Source: Croceicoccus sp. YJ47 (GTDB lineage: Bacteria; Pseudomonadota; Alphaproteobacteria; Sphingomonadales; Sphingomonadaceae). From it: a stretch of 64,000 nt of DNA. The notes under the pieces are model-generated. The model searched no databases. It worked only from the letters and a program-made list of their open reading frames with translations, and was not told where the DNA came from. The first letter of the stretch is position 1, and each line of letters opens with the position of its first letter. This document shows positions 55,454-63,009 of this stretch, one piece after another. The position numbers and the translations under genes are program-made. Where the stretch lies: the NCBI RefSeq assembly GCF_016745095.1, contig NZ_CP067087.1:1-64000 (forward strand), in the 5' to 3' direction.

Positions 55454-55674
55454 GATTGGGGCGTTTGCTTGGCCTTTCGGGATGGGACTCAGTCTCCGCA
55501 TGGAGACGCTGCATCGGCTGACAGAGGCGCAGGCGGCACGTCTGTCGCATCACTGAACAGGAGGATTTGACCGTGGGCAATTTCTGACTTCCAGACTTGC
55601 TCGGTCTGTCGAGGGCTTGCGTATTTTCCTGTTGCGCCGCAACATCGTTTCACTTATAGATTGAATATCGGATT

Positions 55675-55777
55675 CGCCCAGCGTCGGGCGCAATCATTTT
55701 CGATATGATCAAACAATTTGCTGGCAACGGTGCCGCTCGACCGATCCTCACGGATCATGCGTCTGAGCGGCTTTTTT
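55675..55777 (+). promoter_or_regulatory. Leader RNA with two hexaloop hairpins and a terminator (ANTAR/NasT type)
   Basis: Hairpin P1 is CGCCC-AGCGTC-GGGCG (55675-55690). Hairpin P2 is GGC-AACGGT-GCC (55723-55734). Both have six-base loops with A at position 1 and G at position 4, the rule for RNA sites of ANTAR antiterminators such as NasR and NasT. The 3' side of P2 overlaps GCCGCTC (55732-55738), which can pair with GAGCGGC (55765-55771) before TTTTTT (55772-55777), a terminator. Formation of P2 would block that terminator. P2 has a short stem (three pairs plus one G-U). The linker of 32 bases is longer than usual. Confidence 0.6.
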
Positions 55778-55807
55778 GCGTTTGCCTTTCACACCGGGAG
55801 GTCGGGA

Positions 55808-55867
55808 ATGCGCATGGTTGGGAAAGTCGGTTCGACGAAACGCTTCGGGAACGGTTGTCCGGCGTGA
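55808..55867 (+). CDS. Possible 19-residue leader peptide coupled to cobA
   Basis: GGGAGG lies six bases before ATG 55808. The frame MRMVGKVGSTKRFGNGCPA ends in TGA that overlaps the cobA ATG (TGATG). cobA itself has no SD, so translation of this mini-frame could deliver ribosomes to cobA. It is too short to judge by composition and may be chance. Confidence 0.4.
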   Translation: MRMVGKVGSTKRFGNGCPA

Positions 55868-56658
55868 TGGCGGGTGACGGCATCTGGAACCAGGACGGGT
55901 CGGTCTGGCTTGTCGGCGCCGGACCGGGCGATCCCGATCTGCTGACCCGTAAGGCGGAGCGCCTTTTGCAATCGGCCGACGTCGTGTTCCATGACGCGCT
56001 GGTCGGGATCGGCGTCCTCAATCTCATCCCCGCAAGCGTCGAACGCATTTCGGTGGGCAAGCGCTCTGGCCGGCATTCGAAAGATCAGCGTTCGATCGAC
56101 CAGATGATCGTCGATGCTGCCCTGGTAAGCAGACGCGTGGTTCGGCTGAAGGGCGGCGACCCGTCGATCTTCGGACGCGCAACGGAGGAGCTGGCGGCGT
56201 GCCGGGCGGCGGGGATCGCCGTCCGGATCTGCCCCGGCGTCACCGCGGCAAGCGCGGCAGCGGCCGATCTTGGTGTATCGCTGACGCTGCGGGGCCTCGC
56301 ACGGAGGCTGACCTTCGTGACGGCGCATGTCGTGCGCGGCGCAGTGCCGGATGTCGACTGGGCTGCGCTGGCCGACCGGCAGGCGACACTGGCGGTCTAT
56401 ATGGGCAAGGCGGCGGCGGCTCATGTCTCGGCCGGGCTGATCGCGGCGGGTCTGCCGCGCGATACGCCGGTGGCGCTGGTGGAAAACGCCAGCCTGCCCG
56501 AACGGCTGACTTTCCTGACCCGGCTGGATCTTCTGCCGCTGGCGGCGAAATCGGCGCTGCGCGACGGGCCGGCTGTCATTCTGATCGGAGAGGCGCTGCG
56601 AGGCGCCTGCCCGGTCGACCAGTTCCAATCGCGCGAGGTGCTTCATGCCGGCAAGTGA
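55867..56658 (+). CDS. cobA: Uroporphyrinogen-III C-methyltransferase (SUMT)
   Basis: ATG 55867 gives a compact 263-residue enzyme starting just before the family motif VWLVGAGPGDPDLLTRKAERL. Other SUMT signatures are ADVVFHDALV, RISVGKRSG, VVRLKGGDPSIFGRATEEL, GIAVRICPGVTAASAAAADL and YMGKAA. It methylates uroporphyrinogen III twice with S-adenosylmethionine to make precorrin-2, the precursor of the siroheme needed by NirB. It is the first full-length gene of the nitrate/nitrite operon, behind the leader RNA. Its last 14 bases overlap the GAF-protein gene. An upstream in-frame extension to 55705 would cross the terminator and is unlikely. Confidence 0.93.
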   Translation: MAGDGIWNQDGSVWLVGAGPGDPDLLTRKAERLLQSADVVFHDALVGIGVLNLIPASVERISVGKRSGRHSKDQRSIDQMIVDAALVSRRVVRLKGGDPSIFGRATEELAACRAAGIAVRICPGVTAASAAAADLGVSLTLRGLARRLTFVTAHVVRGAVPDVDWAALADRQATLAVYMGKAAAAHVSAGLIAAGLPRDTPVALVENASLPERLTFLTRLDLLPLAAKSALRDGPAVILIGEALRGACPVDQFQSREVLHAGK

Positions 56659-57595
56659 CATCATAAGCGAACGCGCAAATTCCTTCATCAAGGCGGCGGA
56701 GATCTGGTTGCCGGACGATGGCGTGTTGACGCTGGCCGGGGCCGATCACGGTTCTGCGCATGGCTTCGCCGAGGTGACGGCACGCACGGTATTCGCCAAG
56801 GCGCAGGGCTTGCCGGGCAATGCCTGGGAACAAGGCAGCCCGATCGTCCTGACCGACCTGAACGAGGCGAACTTCGTCCGGCACGACGCCGCGCGCGAAG
56901 CCGGAATGACCTGCGCGATTGCGCTGCCGATCTTCGCCGGAAAGGGGTTGAAGGCCGTCCTCGTCATCTTCTGCGGCGAAGCCGAGACGGAGGTCGGCGC
57001 GATCGAGGTATGGGGCGAGCGCGGCGACCGCCTTCGTCTGCAAGCGGGGTATTACGCGTCCGCCACGGATTTTGAAAAAGTCTCGCAAGACGTGGCATTT
57101 GCACGCGGGCATGGCCTGCCCGGCGGAGTATGGTCTACCGACATGCCGGTCCTCATGCGTGAGATCGGCGCATCGCACGGCTTTGTCCGCAGCAAGGTGG
57201 CGAAAGAGGTTGGGCTCGATACCGGGCTCGGCATTCCCATGGCGGGCCCCGGCGGCGAACTGAGCGTCATCACCCTGCTGTCGGGGGGCAACACGCCACT
57301 CGCCCAGCGGTTCGAGATCTGGGACGCGCGGGAGGAGCGAGTGGGTCCGCATCGCCGCGCCGTACGTGTCGACGGCATCTGCGAGCGGGAAGGTCCGCTC
57401 TGGCCAAAGCAGAACCCGCCCGTCGACATCGCCACGACCAACGCCTGGCAGGGCCCGGTCGGGCAGGTGCTCGGGACCGGCGTTCCGCATATCGTCAACG
57501 ACGGGGTCGGCCTGCCCGCAGGCTATCGCAGCATGGTCGCTCTGCCCGTGTATCGCGCAGAGACCCTCGCCTTCATCACCGCCTGGTATCTGTAA
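56645..57595 (+). CDS. GAF-domain protein of the nitrate operon
   Basis: The 316-residue protein appears to hold two related GAF-like halves. The first contains GFAEVTARTVFAKAQGLPGN, AWEQGSPIVLTDL and GMTCAIALPIFAGKGLKAVL. The second contains DVAFARGHGLPGGVWSTDMP, VGLDTGLGIPMAGPGGEL and, near the C-terminus, GYRSMVALPVYRAETLAFI. There is no DNA-binding, kinase or membrane segment. It overlaps cobA and ends 13 bases before nirB, so it is made with the nitrite reductase. GAF domains bind small ligands or redox groups; a sensor or chaperone role for nitrite/nitrate reduction is possible but unproven. Confidence 0.82.
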   Translation: MPASDIISERANSFIKAAEIWLPDDGVLTLAGADHGSAHGFAEVTARTVFAKAQGLPGNAWEQGSPIVLTDLNEANFVRHDAAREAGMTCAIALPIFAGKGLKAVLVIFCGEAETEVGAIEVWGERGDRLRLQAGYYASATDFEKVSQDVAFARGHGLPGGVWSTDMPVLMREIGASHGFVRSKVAKEVGLDTGLGIPMAGPGGELSVITLLSGGNTPLAQRFEIWDAREERVGPHRRAVRVDGICEREGPLWPKQNPPVDIATTNAWQGPVGQVLGTGVPHIVNDGVGLPAGYRSMVALPVYRAETLAFITAWYL

Positions 57596-57608
57596 GGGAG
57601 AGCACGGC

Positions 57609-60044
57609 ATGGAAAAACTGGTCGTCATCGGCGCAGGGATGGCTTCGGGTCGGGTGCTGGAGCATCTGTTCGAAGCGGACGCGCCCTACGAAGTCACGTT
57701 GTTCAACGGCGAACCGCGCGGCAATTACAACCGCATCATGCTTTCCCCCGTCCTGTCGGGGGAGAAAAGCTTTGCCGAAATCGTCACCCATGACGAGGCC
57801 TGGTACGAAGAACACGGCGTCACCTGCCGCTTTGGCGAAAAGGTTACGGCGATCGACCGGGCCCGCAAGGTCGTGACCGGCGAGAATGGCGAAGTGCCTT
57901 ACGACAAGCTGATCATCGCGACCGGCTCCGCCCCGTTCATCATCCCCTTGCCCGGACACGATCTGCCGGGCGTGGTCGCCTATCGCGATTTGGAAGATAC
58001 CAACGCGATGATCGAAGCGTCGGCAAAACCGGGCGCAAAGGCCGTCGTCATTGGCGGGGGGCTGCTGGGGCTCGAGGCGGCAGCGGGCTTGCGGCTGCGC
58101 GGGATGGACGTGACCGTCCTGCACCTGATGGGTCATCTCATGGAACGCCAGCTCGACGAGGCGGCGGGCTATCTACTTAAGAAGGATCTCGAAAAACGGG
58201 GCATCGCGGTGCTGCTGAAGGCATCCACCAAGGCGATCGAAGGCGATGGCAGGGTCGAACGGGTCGTGCTCGAAGACGGCACCGTGCTCGATGCGGACAT
58301 CGTGTGCATGGCGGTCGGCATTCGTCCGGCCGGGCAGATCGGCGCGGATGCGGGGCTGAGCTGCGGAAAGGCGATCACGGTCGATGCACAGATGCGGACC
58401 TCCGATCCCGATATCTTTGCCGTGGGCGAATGCGTCGAGTTCGACGGCAATCTGTTCGGTCTCGTCGCGCCGCTCTATGATCAGGCCCGGGTGCTGGCCC
58501 GGACGCTGATGGGGCAGGACGATGCGTTTGCCATGCGCGAACTTTCGACCAAGCTGAAGGTGACCGGGTGCGATCTGTTCAGCGCGGGCGAATTCGCAGA
58601 GGGAGAGGGACGCGAGGATATCGTGTTCCGCGACCCGGCGCGCGGGATCTATAAACGTCTCGTGATCGAGGACGATCGCCTGGTCGGCGCGGTGATGTAT
58701 GGCGACACCGCGGACGGCAACTGGTTCTTCGGTCTCATCAAGGATCAGACCGATATCGACGACATGCGCGATACGTTGATCTACGGCCCGGCATTCCAGG
58801 GGGGTGGCGCTGCTTACGCGGACCCTCTGGCAGCCGTTGCAGCATTGCCGCCTGAAGCGGAGATCTGCGGCTGCAACGGCGTATGCAAGGGACAGATCGT
58901 GGATGCCATCGGGGCGGACGCGGACACGCTCGACGGCTTGCGCGCCAGGACCAAGGCGTCGGCCAGTTGCGGCACGTGCACCGGCCTTGTCGAACAATTG
59001 CTCGCCGTGACGCTGGGCGACAGTTTCGACGCGGGCGGCGCCAGGCCGGTCTGTGCCTGCACCGATCTCACGCACGAGGACGTTCGCCGCCTCATCAAGG
59101 CGCGCAAGCTGCGCAGCCAGCCTACCGTGTGGCAGGAACTGGGCTGGAAGACGGTCAACGGTTGCCCCACCTGCCGCCCGGCCGTCAATTTCTACCTGCT
59201 GGCCGAATGGCCGCTCGATTATCAGGACGATGCGCAGTCGCGCTTCGTGAATGAACGCAACCACGCCAATATTCAGAAGGACGGCACCTATTCGGTGATG
59301 CCGCGCATGTGGGGCGGGATGACCACGCCCGACGAATTGCTCGCGATTGCCGCCGCGGCAAAGAAATACGATGCCGCGGTGAAGGTCACAGGCGGCCAGA
59401 GGATCGACCTTTTGGGCGTGAAGAAGGAAGACCTGCCTGCCATCTGGGCTGATCTCAATGCGGCCGGCATGGTTTCGGGCCATGCCTATTCCAAGGGGCT
59501 GCGCACGGTGAAGACCTGTGTGGGCACGGACTGGTGCCGGTTCGGGACACAGGATTCCACCGGCCTCGGCATCAAGCTGGAGAAGAAGCTCTGGGGATCG
59601 TGGACGCCGCACAAGGTGAAGCTCGGCGTGTCGGGATGCCCGCGCAATTGCGCCGAGGCGACCTGCAAGGACGTGGGCGTGGTCTGCGTCGATTCCGGCT
59701 ACCAGATCGGCGTTGCGGGCGCGGCGGGCATGGACCTGCGCGAGACGCAGCGCCTCGTGGACGTGGCGACGGAGGACGAGGCGATCGAATGGACCGCCGC
59801 CTTCGTCCAGCTATACCGCGAGCACGCCAAATATCTCGACCGGCCGTACAAGTGGGTCGACAAGGTCGGGCTGGACTGGGTGAAGGAGGTGCTTTCCGAC
59901 CCGGCGGAGCGCGCTGCGCTGAACGAACGCTTCGAACTCTCGCAATCGGTCTACCGCAAGGACCCCTGGGCTGAACGGGCGACCGAGCCCGAGGCGGCCA
60001 GATTCCAACCCCTTGCCGATCTGACGATGGAGCCTGCCGAATGA
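57609..60044 (+). CDS. nirB: Assimilatory nitrite reductase, large subunit
   Basis: The 811-residue enzyme begins with an FAD/NAD(P)H domain (KLVVIGAGMASGRVLEHL, IIATGSAPFIIPLPG, VVIGGGLLGLEAAAGLRLRG). Two BFD-type [2Fe-2S] regions follow (CGCNGVCKGQIVDAIG with CGTCTG, and CACTDLTHEDVRRLIK with GCPTCRP). The siroheme/[4Fe-4S] domain carries CVGTDWC (about residue 636-642) and KLGVSGCPRNCAEA (about 676-680). All four cluster cysteines are present. It reduces nitrite to ammonium with NAD(P)H in the cytoplasm. The start at 57609 follows GGGAGAG; the end overlaps nirD by four bases. Confidence 0.97.
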   Translation: MEKLVVIGAGMASGRVLEHLFEADAPYEVTLFNGEPRGNYNRIMLSPVLSGEKSFAEIVTHDEAWYEEHGVTCRFGEKVTAIDRARKVVTGENGEVPYDKLIIATGSAPFIIPLPGHDLPGVVAYRDLEDTNAMIEASAKPGAKAVVIGGGLLGLEAAAGLRLRGMDVTVLHLMGHLMERQLDEAAGYLLKKDLEKRGIAVLLKASTKAIEGDGRVERVVLEDGTVLDADIVCMAVGIRPAGQIGADAGLSCGKAITVDAQMRTSDPDIFAVGECVEFDGNLFGLVAPLYDQARVLARTLMGQDDAFAMRELSTKLKVTGCDLFSAGEFAEGEGREDIVFRDPARGIYKRLVIEDDRLVGAVMYGDTADGNWFFGLIKDQTDIDDMRDTLIYGPAFQGGGAAYADPLAAVAALPPEAEICGCNGVCKGQIVDAIGADADTLDGLRARTKASASCGTCTGLVEQLLAVTLGDSFDAGGARPVCACTDLTHEDVRRLIKARKLRSQPTVWQELGWKTVNGCPTCRPAVNFYLLAEWPLDYQDDAQSRFVNERNHANIQKDGTYSVMPRMWGGMTTPDELLAIAAAAKKYDAAVKVTGGQRIDLLGVKKEDLPAIWADLNAAGMVSGHAYSKGLRTVKTCVGTDWCRFGTQDSTGLGIKLEKKLWGSWTPHKVKLGVSGCPRNCAEATCKDVGVVCVDSGYQIGVAGAAGMDLRETQRLVDVATEDEAIEWTAAFVQLYREHAKYLDRPYKWVDKVGLDWVKEVLSDPAERAALNERFELSQSVYRKDPWAERATEPEAARFQPLADLTMEPAE

Positions 60045-60373
60045 GCTGGACCGATGTAGGCGCGCTGAGCGACATTCCCCTGCGCGGTGCGCGCATGGTG
60101 AAGACGGCGAAGGGCTGCGTAGCGATTTTCCGCACGGGCGAGGAAGAGCTGTTCGCCACGTCCAACAGCTGTGCGCACAGGCAAGGCCCGCTGGCCGAGG
60201 GGATCGTGCATGGACGCATGGTCACCTGCCCGCTGCACAGCTGGACCTATTCGCTCGAGACAGGGGAGGCGCAGGGCGCGGATGAGGGCATCATCGCCAC
60301 CTATCCCGTGCGGATCGAAGCCGGACGCGTATTGCTGGACGTGAGCGCGCTGGCGCAGAAAGCCGCCGCCTGA
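60041..60373 (+). CDS. nirD: Nitrite reductase small subunit, Rieske type
   Basis: The 110-residue Rieske-fold protein has both ligand pairs, SCAHRQGPLAEG and CPLHSWTYSLETGEA, so it should carry a [2Fe-2S] cluster (the enterobacterial NirD has lost these ligands). It works with NirB as electron-transfer subunit. ATG 60041 overlaps the nirB stop (ATGA) and its own stop overlaps the nasA ATG, so the three genes are translationally coupled. Confidence 0.95.
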   Translation: MSWTDVGALSDIPLRGARMVKTAKGCVAIFRTGEEELFATSNSCAHRQGPLAEGIVHGRMVTCPLHSWTYSLETGEAQGADEGIIATYPVRIEAGRVLLDVSALAQKAAA

Positions 60374-63009
60374 TGCTTCCTCCCGAAGCCGGAGAGGTTC
60401 GGTCCACCTGCCCCTATTGCGGGGTCGGGTGCGGCGTCCTGCTCAACCCCGATGGGCATGGCGGACTGTCGGTACGCGGCGATCCGGAGCATCCGAACAA
60501 TCGCGGGCGGTTGTGTTCGAAGGGCGCGGCACTGGGCGAAACGGTGGGCTTGGCCGAGCGGCAGCTGTTCCCGCAGATCGACGGGAAGGACGCGGACTGG
60601 GACGCGGCTCTGGACTTTGTCGCCCGCCGTTTCATGGATGTGCGCGCGGAACATGGACCGGACGCCACCGCGTTTTACGTGTCCGGGCAATTGCTCACCG
60701 AAGATTATTACGTCGCCAACAAGCTGATGAAGGGTTTCATCGGCAGCGCCAATATCGACACCAATTCGCGGCTCTGCATGGCTTCTACCGTGGCCTACCA
60801 CAAGCGCGCCTTCGGCACCGACACCGTGCCGGGCGTCTATGACGATCTGGAAGAGGCGGATCTGGTGGTGCTGGTCGGCTCCAATCTCGCCTGGTGCCAT
60901 CCGGTGCTTTACCAGAGAATTGCCGCCGCACGGCAGGCGCGCCCGCATATGAAGCTCGTCGTGATCGACCCGCGCCGTACCGCGACCTGCGACGATGCCG
61001 ATCTGCACCTGCCGCTCGCCATCGGCAGCGACGTGGCGCTGTTCAATGGCCTGCTCGCCGAAATCGGGCGCCGCGGCGCCGTCGATCACACCTATGTCCA
61101 TGCCCATACCCGCGGGCTCGACGAGGCTCTGGCCGCTGCCAAGGCGGACAGCCCGGCCGCGACCGGCCTGTCTGGCGAAGACCTCGCCGCCTTTTACGAT
61201 CTGTGGATCGGCACGGAAAAAACGGTCACCGTATTCAGCCAGGGGGTCAATCAATCCTCGTCCGGCACCGACAAGGTCAATGCGATCATCAATTGTCACC
61301 TGGCGACCGGGCGCATCGGCCGACCCGGAATGGGACCGTTTTCCGTCACCGGCCAGCCCAATGCCATGGGTGGGCGCGAAGTCGGCGGCCTCGCCAACAC
61401 GCTTGCCTGTCACATGGAGCTGTCCGATTCCCGGCATCGACAGGCGGTCGGCGACTTCTGGGGCACGCGCTCCCTCCCCACGCAAGGCGGCCTGAAAGCC
61501 GTCGACATGTTCGATGCCGTGGCCGACGGCCGGATCAAGGCGCTTTGGATCGTTCATTCGAACCCCGCGGTGACCATGCCCGACGCCGACCGCATCCGGC
61601 GCGCCATCGCCGACTGTCCGTTCGTGGTCGTCTCCGACATCACGCTGCGAACCGATACCGCACGATTGGCCGACGTTTTCCTGCCCGCTGCGGCATGGGG
61701 GGAAAAATCCGGCACGGTCACCAATTCGGACCGCACGATCAGCCGGCAACGGGCGGCGCTGCCCATGCCGGTAAGCACGCGGCCCGACTGGCACATCATG
61801 GCAGAGGTCGGCCGCCGCATGGGCTGGGCGGACGCATTCGCGTGGAATGGTCCGGACGAAATCTTCGGCGAATACGCACGTCTGTCGGCCATCGCGGGGC
61901 GCATGGCGCTCGACTTCGACATCTCCGCGATGGCGGACATGGATGCTTTTGCCTACGACCGTATGGCCCCCACGCGCTGGCCGCAAAACGGGAGCGGCGC
62001 GATCGACCGCTTCTTTGCGGATGGTCAGTTCTTTCACGCGGACAAACGCGCGCGGATCGTCGCGGTGCGCCATCGCCCGCCTGCAATTGCCGAGTCGTCC
62101 GATCGGCCGTTCCGGCTGAATACCGGGCGCCTGCGTGACCAGTGGCACACCATGACCCGCACCGCGCTGTCGCCTCGGCTTTCGGCGCATCTGCCCGAAC
62201 CGTTTGTGGATGTGCACCGCGAGGACGTCGCACGGCTCGGCCTGAAACCCGCCGATCTGGTGCGCCTGTCGAACGATTGCGGCAGCGCCATCCTGCGCCT
62301 GCGTCAGAATGACGAGGTGCGACCCGGCACGCTCTTCGCGCCGATGCACTGGACAGGGGAAAACGCGCCCGCGTCACGGATCGATGCGCTGGTCCCGTCG
62401 ATAACCGATCCGCTCTCGGGGCAGCCGGAGACGAAGGCGGCCACGGTGCGTGCCGAAAGGTTCGATGCGCGCTGGCATGGTTTCGCGATCGCGCAGGAGC
62501 GCTTCACGCCCGATTGCGAATATTGGGCCCGGGCGCGCACGGGCGCGGGCTACAGGGCCGAGCTTGCCGGTGTGGAAACGCCGGAGAAATGGGAAGACTG
62601 GGCGCGAAGCCTGTTCAAACTTCCCGGTGCGGATGCGCAGATCATGCAGGATGCGGCACGCGGTTCGTGCAGGATCGCCTTCCTCGACGGCGAAATCCTG
62701 CTCGCCGCGCTTTATGTGGCGCGAAAGCCGATCGCCTTGATGCGGGATTTCCTCGTCGGGCTGCCGGGGAGCGAGGCGAACTGGGCGCTCGCGGGACAGG
62801 CGCGCGGCGACGTTCCCGATCCTGGCCCCGTCGTTTGCGCGTGCTTTTCCATCGGACGCAATACCATCGCGCGTGCCGTCGAGGCGGAAAAGCTGAAGAG
62901 CGTGGAGGCCATCGGCGCGGCGACGTCGGCGGGCACCAATTGCGGATCGTGCAAGGCGGAACTGCGGCAGATCCTCGCGAAGATCGCGCTAACCGAACCT
63001 GCCGAATAG
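60373..63009 (+). CDS. nasA: Assimilatory nitrate reductase, molybdopterin subunit with C-terminal BFD domain
   Basis: The 878-residue protein starts with a [4Fe-4S] motif (STCPYCGVGCGVLL, later GRLCSKGAAL). The molybdopterin-guanine-dinucleotide domains include FYVSGQLLTEDYYVANKLMK, NSRLCMASTVAYH, VLVGSNLAWCHPVLY, LVVIDPRRTATCDDADLHL and MGPFSVTGQPNAMGGREVGG. The C-terminus carries a BFD-like [2Fe-2S] domain (VVCACFSIGRNTIARAV with GTNCGSCKAELRQIL), as in NasA/NasC types that take electrons internally. It reduces nitrate to nitrite in the cytoplasm for NirBD. Its last 21 bases overlap the convergent kinase gene. No nitrate transporter gene is in the window. Confidence 0.96.
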   Translation: MLPPEAGEVRSTCPYCGVGCGVLLNPDGHGGLSVRGDPEHPNNRGRLCSKGAALGETVGLAERQLFPQIDGKDADWDAALDFVARRFMDVRAEHGPDATAFYVSGQLLTEDYYVANKLMKGFIGSANIDTNSRLCMASTVAYHKRAFGTDTVPGVYDDLEEADLVVLVGSNLAWCHPVLYQRIAAARQARPHMKLVVIDPRRTATCDDADLHLPLAIGSDVALFNGLLAEIGRRGAVDHTYVHAHTRGLDEALAAAKADSPAATGLSGEDLAAFYDLWIGTEKTVTVFSQGVNQSSSGTDKVNAIINCHLATGRIGRPGMGPFSVTGQPNAMGGREVGGLANTLACHMELSDSRHRQAVGDFWGTRSLPTQGGLKAVDMFDAVADGRIKALWIVHSNPAVTMPDADRIRRAIADCPFVVVSDITLRTDTARLADVFLPAAAWGEKSGTVTNSDRTISRQRAALPMPVSTRPDWHIMAEVGRRMGWADAFAWNGPDEIFGEYARLSAIAGRMALDFDISAMADMDAFAYDRMAPTRWPQNGSGAIDRFFADGQFFHADKRARIVAVRHRPPAIAESSDRPFRLNTGRLRDQWHTMTRTALSPRLSAHLPEPFVDVHREDVARLGLKPADLVRLSNDCGSAILRLRQNDEVRPGTLFAPMHWTGENAPASRIDALVPSITDPLSGQPETKAATVRAERFDARWHGFAIAQERFTPDCEYWARARTGAGYRAELAGVETPEKWEDWARSLFKLPGADAQIMQDAARGSCRIAFLDGEILLAALYVARKPIALMRDFLVGLPGSEANWALAGQARGDVPDPGPVVCACFSIGRNTIARAVEAEKLKSVEAIGAATSAGTNCGSCKAELRQILAKIALTEPAE

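Noticed and set aside
60301-62349. 682-codon minus-strand frame opposite nasA
   Set aside because: Shadow of nasA, with repetitive His/Arg/Gly composition and no SD.
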